From NCBI RefSeq assembly GCF_024464185.1, contig NZ_JANHAU010000002.1, positions 682,001 to 746,000 of the forward strand: 64,000 nt of DNA, in the 5' to 3' direction. Positions 35,710-42,733 of this stretch are shown in pieces; position 1 is the first letter of the stretch; each line of letters begins with the position of its first letter. The DNA comes from Haloarchaeobius salinus. GTDB taxonomy: Archaea > Halobacteriota > Halobacteria > Halobacteriales > Natrialbaceae. A program made the translations under genes and the position numbers. The notes under the pieces were generated by a model that saw only the letters and a program-made list of their open reading frames with translations, did no database searches and was not told the origin of the DNA.

Positions 35710-35803
35710 TTGCCATCTGCGCGTAAATCCGAATCACGGTTGGAAATCGCAAGACAACGGTGACCTCACGGGGGCCCTCGTATGTTCACGCAATACATGG
35801 TGT

Positions 35804-36544
35804 ATGGGCAAACAAAACCATGCCCGCGGTAGTGCAGCTAGTAACCAGTGTACGGAGCAGCGACGGACCGTAGCCGGACGGCTCGAAAAGGCCGGGCTCC
35901 ACAGTGAGCGCTTTATCGACGTCACGGACGGACGAAAGCAGTCCTACGACCACACCCGACTGTCCCCCGATGCAGTCGCGGGCAACTACGGGGTCTACTG
36001 CGGCCGTGGGCTGCTGGGGTTCGACATCGACGATTACAACGGGCATGCCGATACCCGTGCGCTGGAAGGTCTGCCGGCGACCTTCACGGTGCGCACCCCG
36101 CACGGCGGCGAGCACCACTACTTCAAGAGCGTCCGCGGAGCCTCAGCCACGATCAGGGCGGCCACGGGGGGCGCCCGGAACGTCTCGCTGAACTGGGGCG
36201 AGATCTATGGCGGCGGGAAATATCTCGTTGGCCCGGGCTCCGAGATCACTGACTGCAACAAAACCGGGTGTACAGACACAGAGAACCACGAGTCGTACGC
36301 GATACTCGACGACCGGCCGATTGCAGAGATAGGGCCAGAATCGGTGCGGAGCGTGCTGTCCGCTCAGGCGGGCCATGCCGGGGATGTACCCCAATCAGCG
36401 CTCGCCACATACGGCGTTCAGGACGGCGAACGCATCCCGAGGACCAATAATCGTACCCGAAGCCGGCAGTCTGGCGCCAGTGCGTCGTCCGAGGAACAAC
36501 GCGCGGTTGACAGCGAACAAGCGGGGCTGGATTCGTTCCGATGA
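35804..36544 (+). CDS. PrimPol-like (bifunctional primase/polymerase N-terminal domain) protein
   Basis: The protein has 246 residues. The archaeo-eukaryotic primase prim-pol domain is visible: GNYGVYCGRGLLGFDIDDYN with catalytic acidic residues (Asp 74, Asp 76), FTVRTPHGGEHHYFKSV with the conserved His, and WGEIYGGGKYLVGPGSEI. A short cysteine segment (CNKTGCTD) and a polar tail follow. On plasmids and viruses such proteins prime or replicate DNA together with a D5-type helicase, which is encoded 0.9 kb downstream (37403). The C-terminal 60 residues are low complexity. Confidence 0.83.
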   Translation: MGKQNHARGSAASNQCTEQRRTVAGRLEKAGLHSERFIDVTDGRKQSYDHTRLSPDAVAGNYGVYCGRGLLGFDIDDYNGHADTRALEGLPATFTVRTPHGGEHHYFKSVRGASATIRAATGGARNVSLNWGEIYGGGKYLVGPGSEITDCNKTGCTDTENHESYAILDDRPIAEIGPESVRSVLSAQAGHAGDVPQSALATYGVQDGERIPRTNNRTRSRQSGASASSEEQRAVDSEQAGLDSFR

Positions 36545-36890
36545 GATCCACACCGATCTCAACGGCGACTGGCGGCCGTCCCTCGGTGCGAGGTGCTAGC
36601 CCACCGCTCGGGACGGAGCAGATGAGTGCGGGCAGGATGGAAACGCTGAGTCGGTCCCTCTCCGAGCGGCGACTCGTGTCAGCACGAGCATGGAGCGCGA
36701 AGCTGCCTCGCTCGGCTCGCGCTGGCGCCCGCGCTTCGATGCGTGGGCTCGGCCCATTCGTGCCTGAGACGCGAGCAGAGCGCAAGAGAGCGCCAGCGAG
36801 AAGCGGTCATCCCTCACGAGCCGCCGTGCTTTGTGTGCTTGTCAGTCAGTGGGGGCCCCTCAGAACAGCGTCCAAGAGTAACAAACGGCG
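36545..36890. other. Non-coding gap in the replication cluster, possible origin region
   Basis: The open frame running through here is Arg/Ser/Ala-rich and does not look like a halophile protein. The stretch contains an inverted repeat GCTGGCGC (36721-36728) / GCGCCAGC (36790-36797). Lying between primase and helicase genes it could hold a replication origin, but I see no clear ORB element or repeat iterons. Confidence 0.35.
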
Positions 36891-37070
36891 ATGCACGACA
36901 AACCGATACGGAACGACAGGACACAGATATACTGTCGCACGGAAACCAAGGAGGAGGTCCGCGCTCTCAAGCGCGGCGGCGAGACGTTCGACGAGGTGCT
37001 CCGCCGCATGGCAGAGCAGTGCGATCCCGAAGCCGGTCGTGAGCTGGAGGGCAGCAACGATGGCGTCTGA
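36891..37070 (+). CDS. Small antitoxin-like protein (VapB/UPF0330-like), copy 1
   Basis: This 59-residue protein starts MHDKPIRNDRTQIYCRTETK and has the core VRALKRGGETFDEVLRRMAEQ, similar to the GESYDDVIRRL core of VapB-type archaeal antitoxins. It is homologous to the small protein encoded on the other strand at 38846-39013 (17 of 29 core residues identical). No PIN-domain toxin is adjacent. It overlaps the next small ORF by 11 nt and belongs to a chain of overlapping small genes leading to the D5-type helicase, so it may be a transcription factor of the replicon rather than an antitoxin. Confidence 0.65.
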   Translation: MHDKPIRNDRTQIYCRTETKEEVRALKRGGETFDEVLRRMAEQCDPEAGRELEGSNDGV

Positions 37071-37227
37071 GCCCAGTGCCCACCACCGGGCGCTCGCCGC
37101 GTTCGTGACGGAACACCGGGACGAACTCGAAGCATACGCGGGCAGCGAGAAGGAGAACGCGAGGCTGGCCGAAGCGCTCCTCGCCTGGGAACGCGAGGAC
37201 GGGAGCCGACAGGGGGGACAGAGATGA
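37060..37227 (+). CDS. Small hypothetical protein of the replicon operon
   Basis: This protein of 55 residues has an acidic helical sequence (HHRALAAFVTEHRDELEAYA and RLAEALLAWERED). It overlaps the preceding antitoxin-like ORF by 11 nt and the following zinc-finger ORF by 4 nt (ATGA), which argues for a real, translationally coupled gene. I recognise no family. Confidence 0.55.
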   Translation: MASEPSAHHRALAAFVTEHRDELEAYAGSEKENARLAEALLAWEREDGSRQGGQR

Positions 37228-37406
37228 GGCCACTCCGTCCGGCCGAGTTCCCTCTCGATCGCTGCGTCACGGGCCCGCACGCAATCCGAGATGGAAATGG
37301 CGACTACAGGCTCGTCTACCGATGCGAACTGTGCGACACGGCTTCCACAGACCCCGCGCTCCGCAGAGGATGCTGGAACTGTGACGGCGGGGTAGGCTGG
37401 CGATGA
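37224..37406 (+). CDS. Small zinc-finger protein of the replicon operon
   Basis: This 60-residue protein has two CxxC pairs (CELC and CWNC) separated by 15-20 residues, a likely zinc ribbon. It overlaps both neighbours by four bases (ATGA at each end), directly preceding the D5-type helicase. It may assist DNA binding by the replication proteins; no function is known. Confidence 0.6.
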   Translation: MRPLRPAEFPLDRCVTGPHAIRDGNGDYRLVYRCELCDTASTDPALRRGCWNCDGGVGWR

Positions 37407-38836
37407 CAGACGAGACATCTGCCGAGGACGACCACGACGAGCCAGAGCGCAATGCCCTCCGGATTCAGTGGGAAGCGGAGCGGGAATCGCTCAGTAACAA
37501 CGCACAGCGAGCCTACACAGGGTGGGAGCTGATTCGAGAGCAGGAGGACCTGCTGGCGGTGCGCGAGACCAGCGAGTTGTATGCCTGCCACGACGGCGTC
37601 TGGCACGACGACGGCGAGCAGGTGCTCCGCGAAAAGGCGAGAGAGATGATGACCAGCGACTATTCAACCGCGCTCTTCAGGGAGCTGAAGGGCCAGGTTC
37701 ACGCGACCAACGCCGTGACGGTGAGCGACCTCGGGGTCGCCGACGGGACTGTGGCTGTCGGGAACGGGCTGCTGGATCTCCGAGAGCGCACTCTCCGAGA
37801 TCTCCGGCCTGACGACTACGCTCTCCACCGGCTGCCTGTCAAGTACGACCCCGAGGCCGGCTGTCCGTGCTGGCGGGCGTTCCTTGAACAGGTAGTCAGC
37901 AGTGAGTCGGGCCGCAACCAACTCCAAGAGTTCGTGGGCTACTGCCTCGCCGGGGGCGAACCCTGGCTCAAGAAGGCGCTGATGATCTTCGGCCCGACCG
38001 ACGCTGGCAAGACCGTGTTCCTCGAAGTTGTCGAGCGACTGTTCGGCAACGGCGCGAACGCCGCGCAGACGCCGCAGTATCTCGCAAGCGAGCGGTGGGG
38101 TGTTCACCAGCTCGCGGACAAGCCCGTAAACATCCGGCACGACGTCGACGCGGAGCGTCTCCAGCGCCTCGGCGTCCTGAAGGAGATCATCGACGGCAAC
38201 ACAGTCACCGCCGAGCAGAAGGGAAGAGACCCCTACTCGTTCAAACCGGAGACGAGGCATCTGTTCGCTGCCAACCGGGCTCCGAAGCGACCCGTTGACG
38301 ACGAGGCCTTCTGGAACCGATGGCTCACAATCGTGTTCCCCGAGAGCGTGCCTCCAGAAAAGCAGACACCGAAGACAGAGCTCCTGGACGGGCTGATGGA
38401 AGAGCTCCCGGGTGTCCTGAACTGGGCGCTGGACGGGCTCGACAGGCTACGCGAGAACGATGGGTTCACCGATGCGCCGAGCCCCGACGAGGTAAGGCGG
38501 CGGTGGGAGCAGTTCGGCAGTCCCGTCGAGCGGTTCAAGTATACCCGGCTGGTGAAAGACCCGGACGTGGTGGAGCCCAAGCGGCGAGTTCAGGAGGAGT
38601 TCACGATGTTCTGCCTCGATAACGGCTACGAAGACCTCTCCGATCAGGAACTAACAAGAGAACTAACGAAGGACCCCGCGATCGGACAGAGCCAGCGGCG
38701 CGTGGACGGCGACCGGCCGCGGGTCTACACCGGCGTTTGTCTCGCCGGCGACGAGCGCGGGGGCAGTGCCGACAGTGACGACGGCGACGGCGAGGAACCG
38801 GATTCTGAGTCGGGCGGCCTGTCCGGCTTTGTCTGA
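37403..38836 (+). CDS. D5-type phage/plasmid primase-associated helicase (SF3)
   Basis: The protein has 477 residues. The D5 N-terminal region (LADGTVAVGNGLLDLRERTL type, here VADGTVAVGNGLLDLRERTL) precedes an SF3/AAA+ ATPase with Walker A FGPTDAGKTVFLEVV (residues 197-204), an acidic strand after NIRHDVDAERL, FAANRAPKRPVDDEAFWNRW (sensor and Arg-finger region) and a winged-helix-like C-terminus (FTMFCLDNGYEDLSDQELTR). It acts as the replicative helicase of the element with the PrimPol-like protein. The ATGA overlap with the small zinc-finger gene shows coupling. The tail is acidic. Confidence 0.88.
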   Translation: MTDETSAEDDHDEPERNALRIQWEAERESLSNNAQRAYTGWELIREQEDLLAVRETSELYACHDGVWHDDGEQVLREKAREMMTSDYSTALFRELKGQVHATNAVTVSDLGVADGTVAVGNGLLDLRERTLRDLRPDDYALHRLPVKYDPEAGCPCWRAFLEQVVSSESGRNQLQEFVGYCLAGGEPWLKKALMIFGPTDAGKTVFLEVVERLFGNGANAAQTPQYLASERWGVHQLADKPVNIRHDVDAERLQRLGVLKEIIDGNTVTAEQKGRDPYSFKPETRHLFAANRAPKRPVDDEAFWNRWLTIVFPESVPPEKQTPKTELLDGLMEELPGVLNWALDGLDRLRENDGFTDAPSPDEVRRRWEQFGSPVERFKYTRLVKDPDVVEPKRRVQEEFTMFCLDNGYEDLSDQELTRELTKDPAIGQSQRRVDGDRPRVYTGVCLAGDERGGSADSDDGDGEEPDSESGGLSGFV

Positions 38837-38845
38837 ACGCCCGAC

Positions 38846-39013
38846 TTAGCGGGCCCGCTCCTCTCGACTGGTAGCATCCGGGTCGTACTGGCTCACCATC
38901 TTCCGGAGGACCTGGTCGTAGGTCTCGCCGCCGCGCTTCTGGTTTCGAACCAGTTTTCGCGTCTCGCTGGACACCGCGATTCGGGCATCAGCCTTCCGCT
39001 CCGTTTCAGGCAT
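38846..39013 (-). CDS. Small antitoxin-like protein (VapB/UPF0330-like), copy 2
   Basis: The protein has 55 residues: MPETERKADARIAVSSETRK, then VRNQKRGGETYDQVLRKMVSQ. It is homologous to the protein at 36891-37070. The gene converges with the helicase gene (9 nt between stops). Directly upstream of its ATG lies the inverted repeat GTTCA-N7-TGAAC (39014-39030), a good place for autorepression. No toxin gene is adjacent. The longer frame upstream (to 39166) is not acidic and was not used. Confidence 0.65.
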   Translation of the reverse strand: MPETERKADARIAVSSETRKLVRNQKRGGETYDQVLRKMVSQYDPDATSREERAR

Positions 39014-39030
39014 GTTCAGCGCTGTTGAAC
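39014..39030 (-). promoter_or_regulatory. Candidate operator of the copy-2 antitoxin-like gene
   Basis: Perfect 5-bp arms GTTCA and TGAAC spaced by 7 nt, immediately before the start codon at 39013. Confidence 0.35.
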
Positions 39031-39373
39031 GGTGTTCCGAAGATTCCCCAAGCGCTTCGCCGAGCCAGAGCCGCGGTGACGGGGGTTCTAAGCGCGGCCG
39101 CGCGAGCCCGTGTTCGGAACGATGTCGGCCTCTGCCTGCGGTTTCAGCCGCTGCGCTGGCGCGCACAGACGCGGCGGTGTCTTCACACGAGGAGCGCCGT
39201 CACGCGCGTCACAGGCTTTGTCTACAAGCCTTGCCTGTCTGTATGCTTGAAAAAGCACAAGAAGTGGCCTGCATCGCCGTGACAGCTGTGACGGCGACCC
39301 GCGGCCACGGTGGATCGGCCCCCGACTCGCTCCCTGCCCCGGGTCAAACGCGGGGCCCACCCCTGTGCTGGTG
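39031..39373. other. Non-coding gap with a hairpin
   Basis: This lies between two genes transcribed on the minus strand. I see no coding sequence. A hairpin is formed by ACAGGC (39211-39216) and GCCTGT (39233-39238), with further inner pairing of AGGCTT and AAGCCT. It could terminate the integrase-led operon arriving from the right. Confidence 0.4.
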
Positions 39374-39751
39374 TCACGCCCCGTCGTATACGCCATCCCA
39401 TACTTCGAGCGGCTTGCGAGCCGCCATCTCCGCGGGGTCGATTCCCGCGGCTTCGAGGCTCACGGGAGACACCTGGCCGTAGACGAACCTGTCGAACGCC
39501 TCGGGGTCCTCACCCGACCGGACCAACGTCTCGCAGTGGTCCAGCAGGGCGTCCGTCTTCTCCCGCAGGGAGCCGCCAACAACGGCGCTGTCCGCGCTGT
39601 GACCGCGCAGCCACTCGTCGAGCATGCCGTGGTCCAGGTGGGGGAACTCCAGTATTGCGGACCGGGCGAGCCGGCGCTTCTCCTCGGTAGTCAGCCGCGC
39701 CAACGTCTCCTCTTCCGAGAGTTCGCCGAGATCGCCAGAGTGGTCACTCAC
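39374..39751 (-). CDS. Hypothetical protein of the integrase operon
   Basis: This acidic helical protein of 125 residues (LSEEETLARLTTEEKRRLAR, EFPHLDHGMLDEWLRGHSAD, LLDHCETLVRSGEDPEAFDR) matches no family I know. The start is a GTG at 39751, which overlaps the upstream gene's end by 8 nt. The start is chosen for this coupling and because upstream residues are not acidic. It is the last gene of the int-orfA-orfB chain. Confidence 0.55.
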   Translation of the reverse strand: MSDHSGDLGELSEEETLARLTTEEKRRLARSAILEFPHLDHGMLDEWLRGHSADSAVVGGSLREKTDALLDHCETLVRSGEDPEAFDRFVYGQVSPVSLEAAGIDPAEMAARKPLEVWDGVYDGA

Positions 39752-40064
39752 AGGCTCGCCCCTCGGAAGCCGCGACCTTCTTGACAACCCACTCGACGCA
39801 GCGCTCCCGGACGCCAATTACTCGTTCGGATACCGAGCGAGGGTCGTCACCTAGATCGTGGGGACTCTTCCAAATCGCTGCCCAGAGGCCGCTGTTGGGG
39901 TGGATGCTGAAGCAGGCCGGCACCCCCTTCGGGCCCAGGAACACTGCCGGCGCGTGTCCGTCCGCGTACCCATACACTCCTTCTGCGTCGGTCTCAACCC
40001 GCCACTTGTCGGGGAGGCGCGCCCGCAGCTCTTCTGCGTCGATTGTGCTAGACGCCTCAGTCAT
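39744..40064 (-). CDS. Hypothetical protein following the integrase
   Basis: The protein has 106 residues. The central part (GVYGYADGHAPAVFLGPKGV and FSIHPNSGLWAAIWKSPHDL) looks like a small beta-rich fold, with a helical end (RVIGVRERCVEWVVKKVAAS). The ATG at 40064 overlaps the integrase stop by 8 nt and its end overlaps the next gene by 8 nt. I recognise no family. Confidence 0.55.
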   Translation of the reverse strand: MTEASSTIDAEELRARLPDKWRVETDAEGVYGYADGHAPAVFLGPKGVPACFSIHPNSGLWAAIWKSPHDLGDDPRSVSERVIGVRERCVEWVVKKVAASEGRACE

Positions 40065-41328
40065 CAGCCCCGCCCTCCACAGCCTGGAGGGCTGCGTCCA
40101 CGGCCTCCGGGTGGTCCTCGACGAGCTCCCGGAGATCGCGGAGCATCGCCACCTCGTCCTCGTCGCTGGCCTCGGCCGCGTCCTCGAAGATGTCGTCCTC
40201 GGCTTGGTCGAGGTCATGGGCGGCCTTCTGGCTCAGCGCGAGCCCACAGCCGGGGCAGAACCGTGGGTCGCCACGCAGGGTGGTCTGGCACTGCGGGCAG
40301 TCGTCGATGTCTGGCTTGTTGCGCTCAGTCTCCTCCTCGGCGAGCCCGTACTGTTCGAGAATCTGCTGGTTCATCTCCTCGTCCGTGACCTGCGAGTAGG
40401 TCTCGAACTGCCGGCTGTCCTTGACCCAGGTCGCGCGGTGCTTGATCTCCTGCTCGGAGAAGCCCTGGCGGATCCATTGGGTAATCGCCGTCTTCCGGAA
40501 GTTATGGGGGTTGACCTTGTCGCGCGGGACGCCTGCCTCCTCGGCGATCTGCTTGAGGATGCGCTGGAGGTGGTAGTAGGTGAGCGCGCCATCGTCCCCA
40601 TCACCCTCGCTGGCCCAGCCTCCATTGGGCTTCGTGAGGCGGTGGAACAGCGGCGCATCCGGGTCATCGCTGCGGGGGTGGACGTCCAGCCAGTTGGCGA
40701 CGTAGGGCTTGCTCCAGGTGAGCGGCCGCTTCCCGCTGGCACCCTTCCGGCCGACCGCCTCCTGGTTGAGCGTGACCGTGCCGGCCCGGCCGTTCAGGTC
40801 GACGTCCTGCACGCGGAGCGTCCCGACCGCGCTGATCCGGAGCCCGGTGTCCAGCAGCATCTCCAGCAGGGCCTTGTTGCGCGGGTGGTCGGCCGACTCA
40901 CGGAGGCGGCCGATCTCGTCCTCGTCGAGGGTCTTGTCGGCGTCCACCTCACGGTCCGGGATGGCGCCGATCTCGATGTCCTCGGCCCACTCGCGGTCGT
41001 GGTAGCGGAAGAACTTCCGGAAGGCCTTGCGATAGTTCCGGAGCGTGCCCTCCGCCATGTCGTAGTTGTGCTTGTACTCGAACAGGAGCGCGTCGACGTC
41101 TTCCCTGTCCATGTCGACGAGCGGCGTGTCCGCGCGCTCTGCGCTGAGTCGGAGGTCCGAACAGTTGTTGACGTTGGTACTGGCCGCGAGCCCGCGCTGG
41201 GTGTCCTGGTAGCGGATCAGGTCCTTGATCGCCTTCCTGTCGCGGTCGTCGATGTCCGCCCCATCGAGCTTGTCGAGTTGGTACTGGAACTGGTCGTCGA
41301 AGTTGTGGATGTCGGTTACGTTTGCCAT
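40057..41328 (-). CDS. Tyrosine recombinase/integrase with C-terminal zinc ribbon
   Basis: The protein has 423 residues. The N-terminal SAM-like core-binding domain (about 30-130) precedes the catalytic domain: DTGLRISAVGTLRVQDVDL (first Arg), NPHNFRKTAITQWIRQG (His-x-x-Arg), HRATWVKDSRQFETYSQV (Trp and the nucleophilic Tyr). After it comes a zinc ribbon (CPQCQTTLRGDPRFCPGCG) and an acidic helical tail. This is the XerC/D-like archaeal plasmid integrase and is the likely enzyme for recombination at the tRNA-Gln. The ATG at 41328 is preferred to a TTG at 41337. Confidence 0.92.
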   Translation of the reverse strand: MANVTDIHNFDDQFQYQLDKLDGADIDDRDRKAIKDLIRYQDTQRGLAASTNVNNCSDLRLSAERADTPLVDMDREDVDALLFEYKHNYDMAEGTLRNYRKAFRKFFRYHDREWAEDIEIGAIPDREVDADKTLDEDEIGRLRESADHPRNKALLEMLLDTGLRISAVGTLRVQDVDLNGRAGTVTLNQEAVGRKGASGKRPLTWSKPYVANWLDVHPRSDDPDAPLFHRLTKPNGGWASEGDGDDGALTYYHLQRILKQIAEEAGVPRDKVNPHNFRKTAITQWIRQGFSEQEIKHRATWVKDSRQFETYSQVTDEEMNQQILEQYGLAEEETERNKPDIDDCPQCQTTLRGDPRFCPGCGLALSQKAAHDLDQAEDDIFEDAAEASDEDEVAMLRDLRELVEDHPEAVDAALQAVEGGADD

Positions 41329-41398
41329 TCCTGACAAAAAATAAATACGATGGAAACGCGTTGCTTACGATCTCGGCAACTCGTGCACGAGAATGGCT

Positions 41399-42733
41399 CT
41401 ACTGCGATTTCTCGGGGATCCAGTGGGTCGGGAGCGAATCCGACCCAAGGTTCACCGCAGAAATGTGCGTGACTTGGCCATCCAGCGGGGAGGGCTCATC
41501 CACGTCGATATCGTCCGTCAGCAGGAGCCCGTGGATCTCCACGCCTCGCTCGGAAAGGTAGCCGTGGCCGTCCTTCTGGGCGAACTCGATGTACTTCAGT
41601 AGCTCTTCCAGTCCGTGCGTGAACGTCTGCTGGCTCTCGCTGTACTTGATCTCGCCGAGCACGACCGCCGTTGGAAGCTCCCTGTCGCTGGTGTCGTAAA
41701 CCTCGATGACGAGATCCGGACGCCCGTGGAACAGCGACGGTTCCGTGCTGTTCCCGAGGAACGCCTCGGTCAACCGCTGGTGTCGGCGTTGTGCGTGCCT
41801 GACCCGTTCAGCGTAGTCCGCCTCCACGCCGTCGAGTTCGGACAGCGGGACGTGGAACGAGAGGCTACCGCTCCTGTCGTGGTATATATCGACTGTTCGC
41901 TGGTCATCCTCCAATACGGCGAGCTGCTCGGCCCCAGGTTCGATTGGCTGGAGCCGGAGCGCCTCCGTGCGGAGCCCACGGAGCAGCCGAAACACGCAGA
42001 AGAGCTCGAACAGCCGCGGTATCCGTTCGGGCACCACGAGAGTGTCCGTCAACAGGTCGGAGATGTCCGGGTCGTCGTAGGCCCCGGATAGCAGGCGGCG
42101 GTAGCGGTCGTACAGTTTGAACGCTTTCGTATACAGCGTCTGTCGCGACCGTCGGGCGGTGTTGAGCATCCGGTGGGTGACCTGGATGTCAGCGCCGTCT
42201 CGGATGCGGTTCAGATGGACGTTCCTGGCGTACACCCGGTCGAGCATCGCGACGCGGTCGTCCGGCCACGCGTCCGTCCGCCAGTCGTAGTCGATCGCGG
42301 CGATGTCCTCGCTCACCGTCGAGTGGATCGTCCAGAGGAGCTTCTTCAGAACCAGGTTCTCGTCGATATTGTATTCGGTGTACGGCGTCTTGCAGGCGAA
42401 CCGGGTCCGATCGCCGGACTGGTCGGCGTACCGCAGCCGCGTCGTCGCCGGCCAATCGATCCCGCCCCGGACCTCTCCGCGCGTGACCTCGCGTTCACGC
42501 TGGTTGGCGGTCTTGACGCGCCGGAGGCGGCCCTGAAGCTCCGTGACAAACTCGACGACCTCGTCGCTAAGGCAGAAGTGGATCCGCTTGAGCCGGTCGA
42601 GGTTCTCGATGTTCAGATCGGTGATGTCGAGGTGTCGAGTCAGTGCGCGCTGGTTGACCGTCCCGTTCCGGAGGTACGTGACCAACTCCTCCTGAACTCC
42701 GTCCACCAGCGCACTGCGGCCAAGCTTACTCAT
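41399..42733 (-). CDS. McrC-like PD-(D/E)xK nuclease partner
   Basis: The protein has 444 residues. The middle (RGGIDWPATTRLRYADQSGD and YTEYNIDENLVLKKLLWTI) matches the GRIDW...TPEN-type domain of McrC/DUF2357-like restriction proteins. The C-terminal nuclease has GRPDLVIEVYD and VVLGEIKYSESQ, giving the D-(E)xK catalytic residues (about Asp 338, Glu 361, Lys 363). The start at 42733 (MSKLGRSAL) overlaps the end of the mcrB-like gene by 8 nt. By analogy with McrBC it cuts DNA when the GTPase/AAA partner binds modified sites and translocates. Confidence 0.83.
   Translation of the reverse strand: MSKLGRSALVDGVQEELVTYLRNGTVNQRALTRHLDITDLNIENLDRLKRIHFCLSDEVVEFVTELQGRLRRVKTANQREREVTRGEVRGGIDWPATTRLRYADQSGDRTRFACKTPYTEYNIDENLVLKKLLWTIHSTVSEDIAAIDYDWRTDAWPDDRVAMLDRVYARNVHLNRIRDGADIQVTHRMLNTARRSRQTLYTKAFKLYDRYRRLLSGAYDDPDISDLLTDTLVVPERIPRLFELFCVFRLLRGLRTEALRLQPIEPGAEQLAVLEDDQRTVDIYHDRSGSLSFHVPLSELDGVEADYAERVRHAQRRHQRLTEAFLGNSTEPSLFHGRPDLVIEVYDTSDRELPTAVVLGEIKYSESQQTFTHGLEELLKYIEFAQKDGHGYLSERGVEIHGLLLTDDIDVDEPSPLDGQVTHISAVNLGSDSLPTHWIPEKSQ

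Noticed and set aside
36541-37059. A long plus-strand frame after the PrimPol-like gene
   Set aside because: Its first part is Arg/Ser-rich noise and its second part is a frame-shifted reading of the small antitoxin-like gene. Only its last 55 residues (from 37060) are used.
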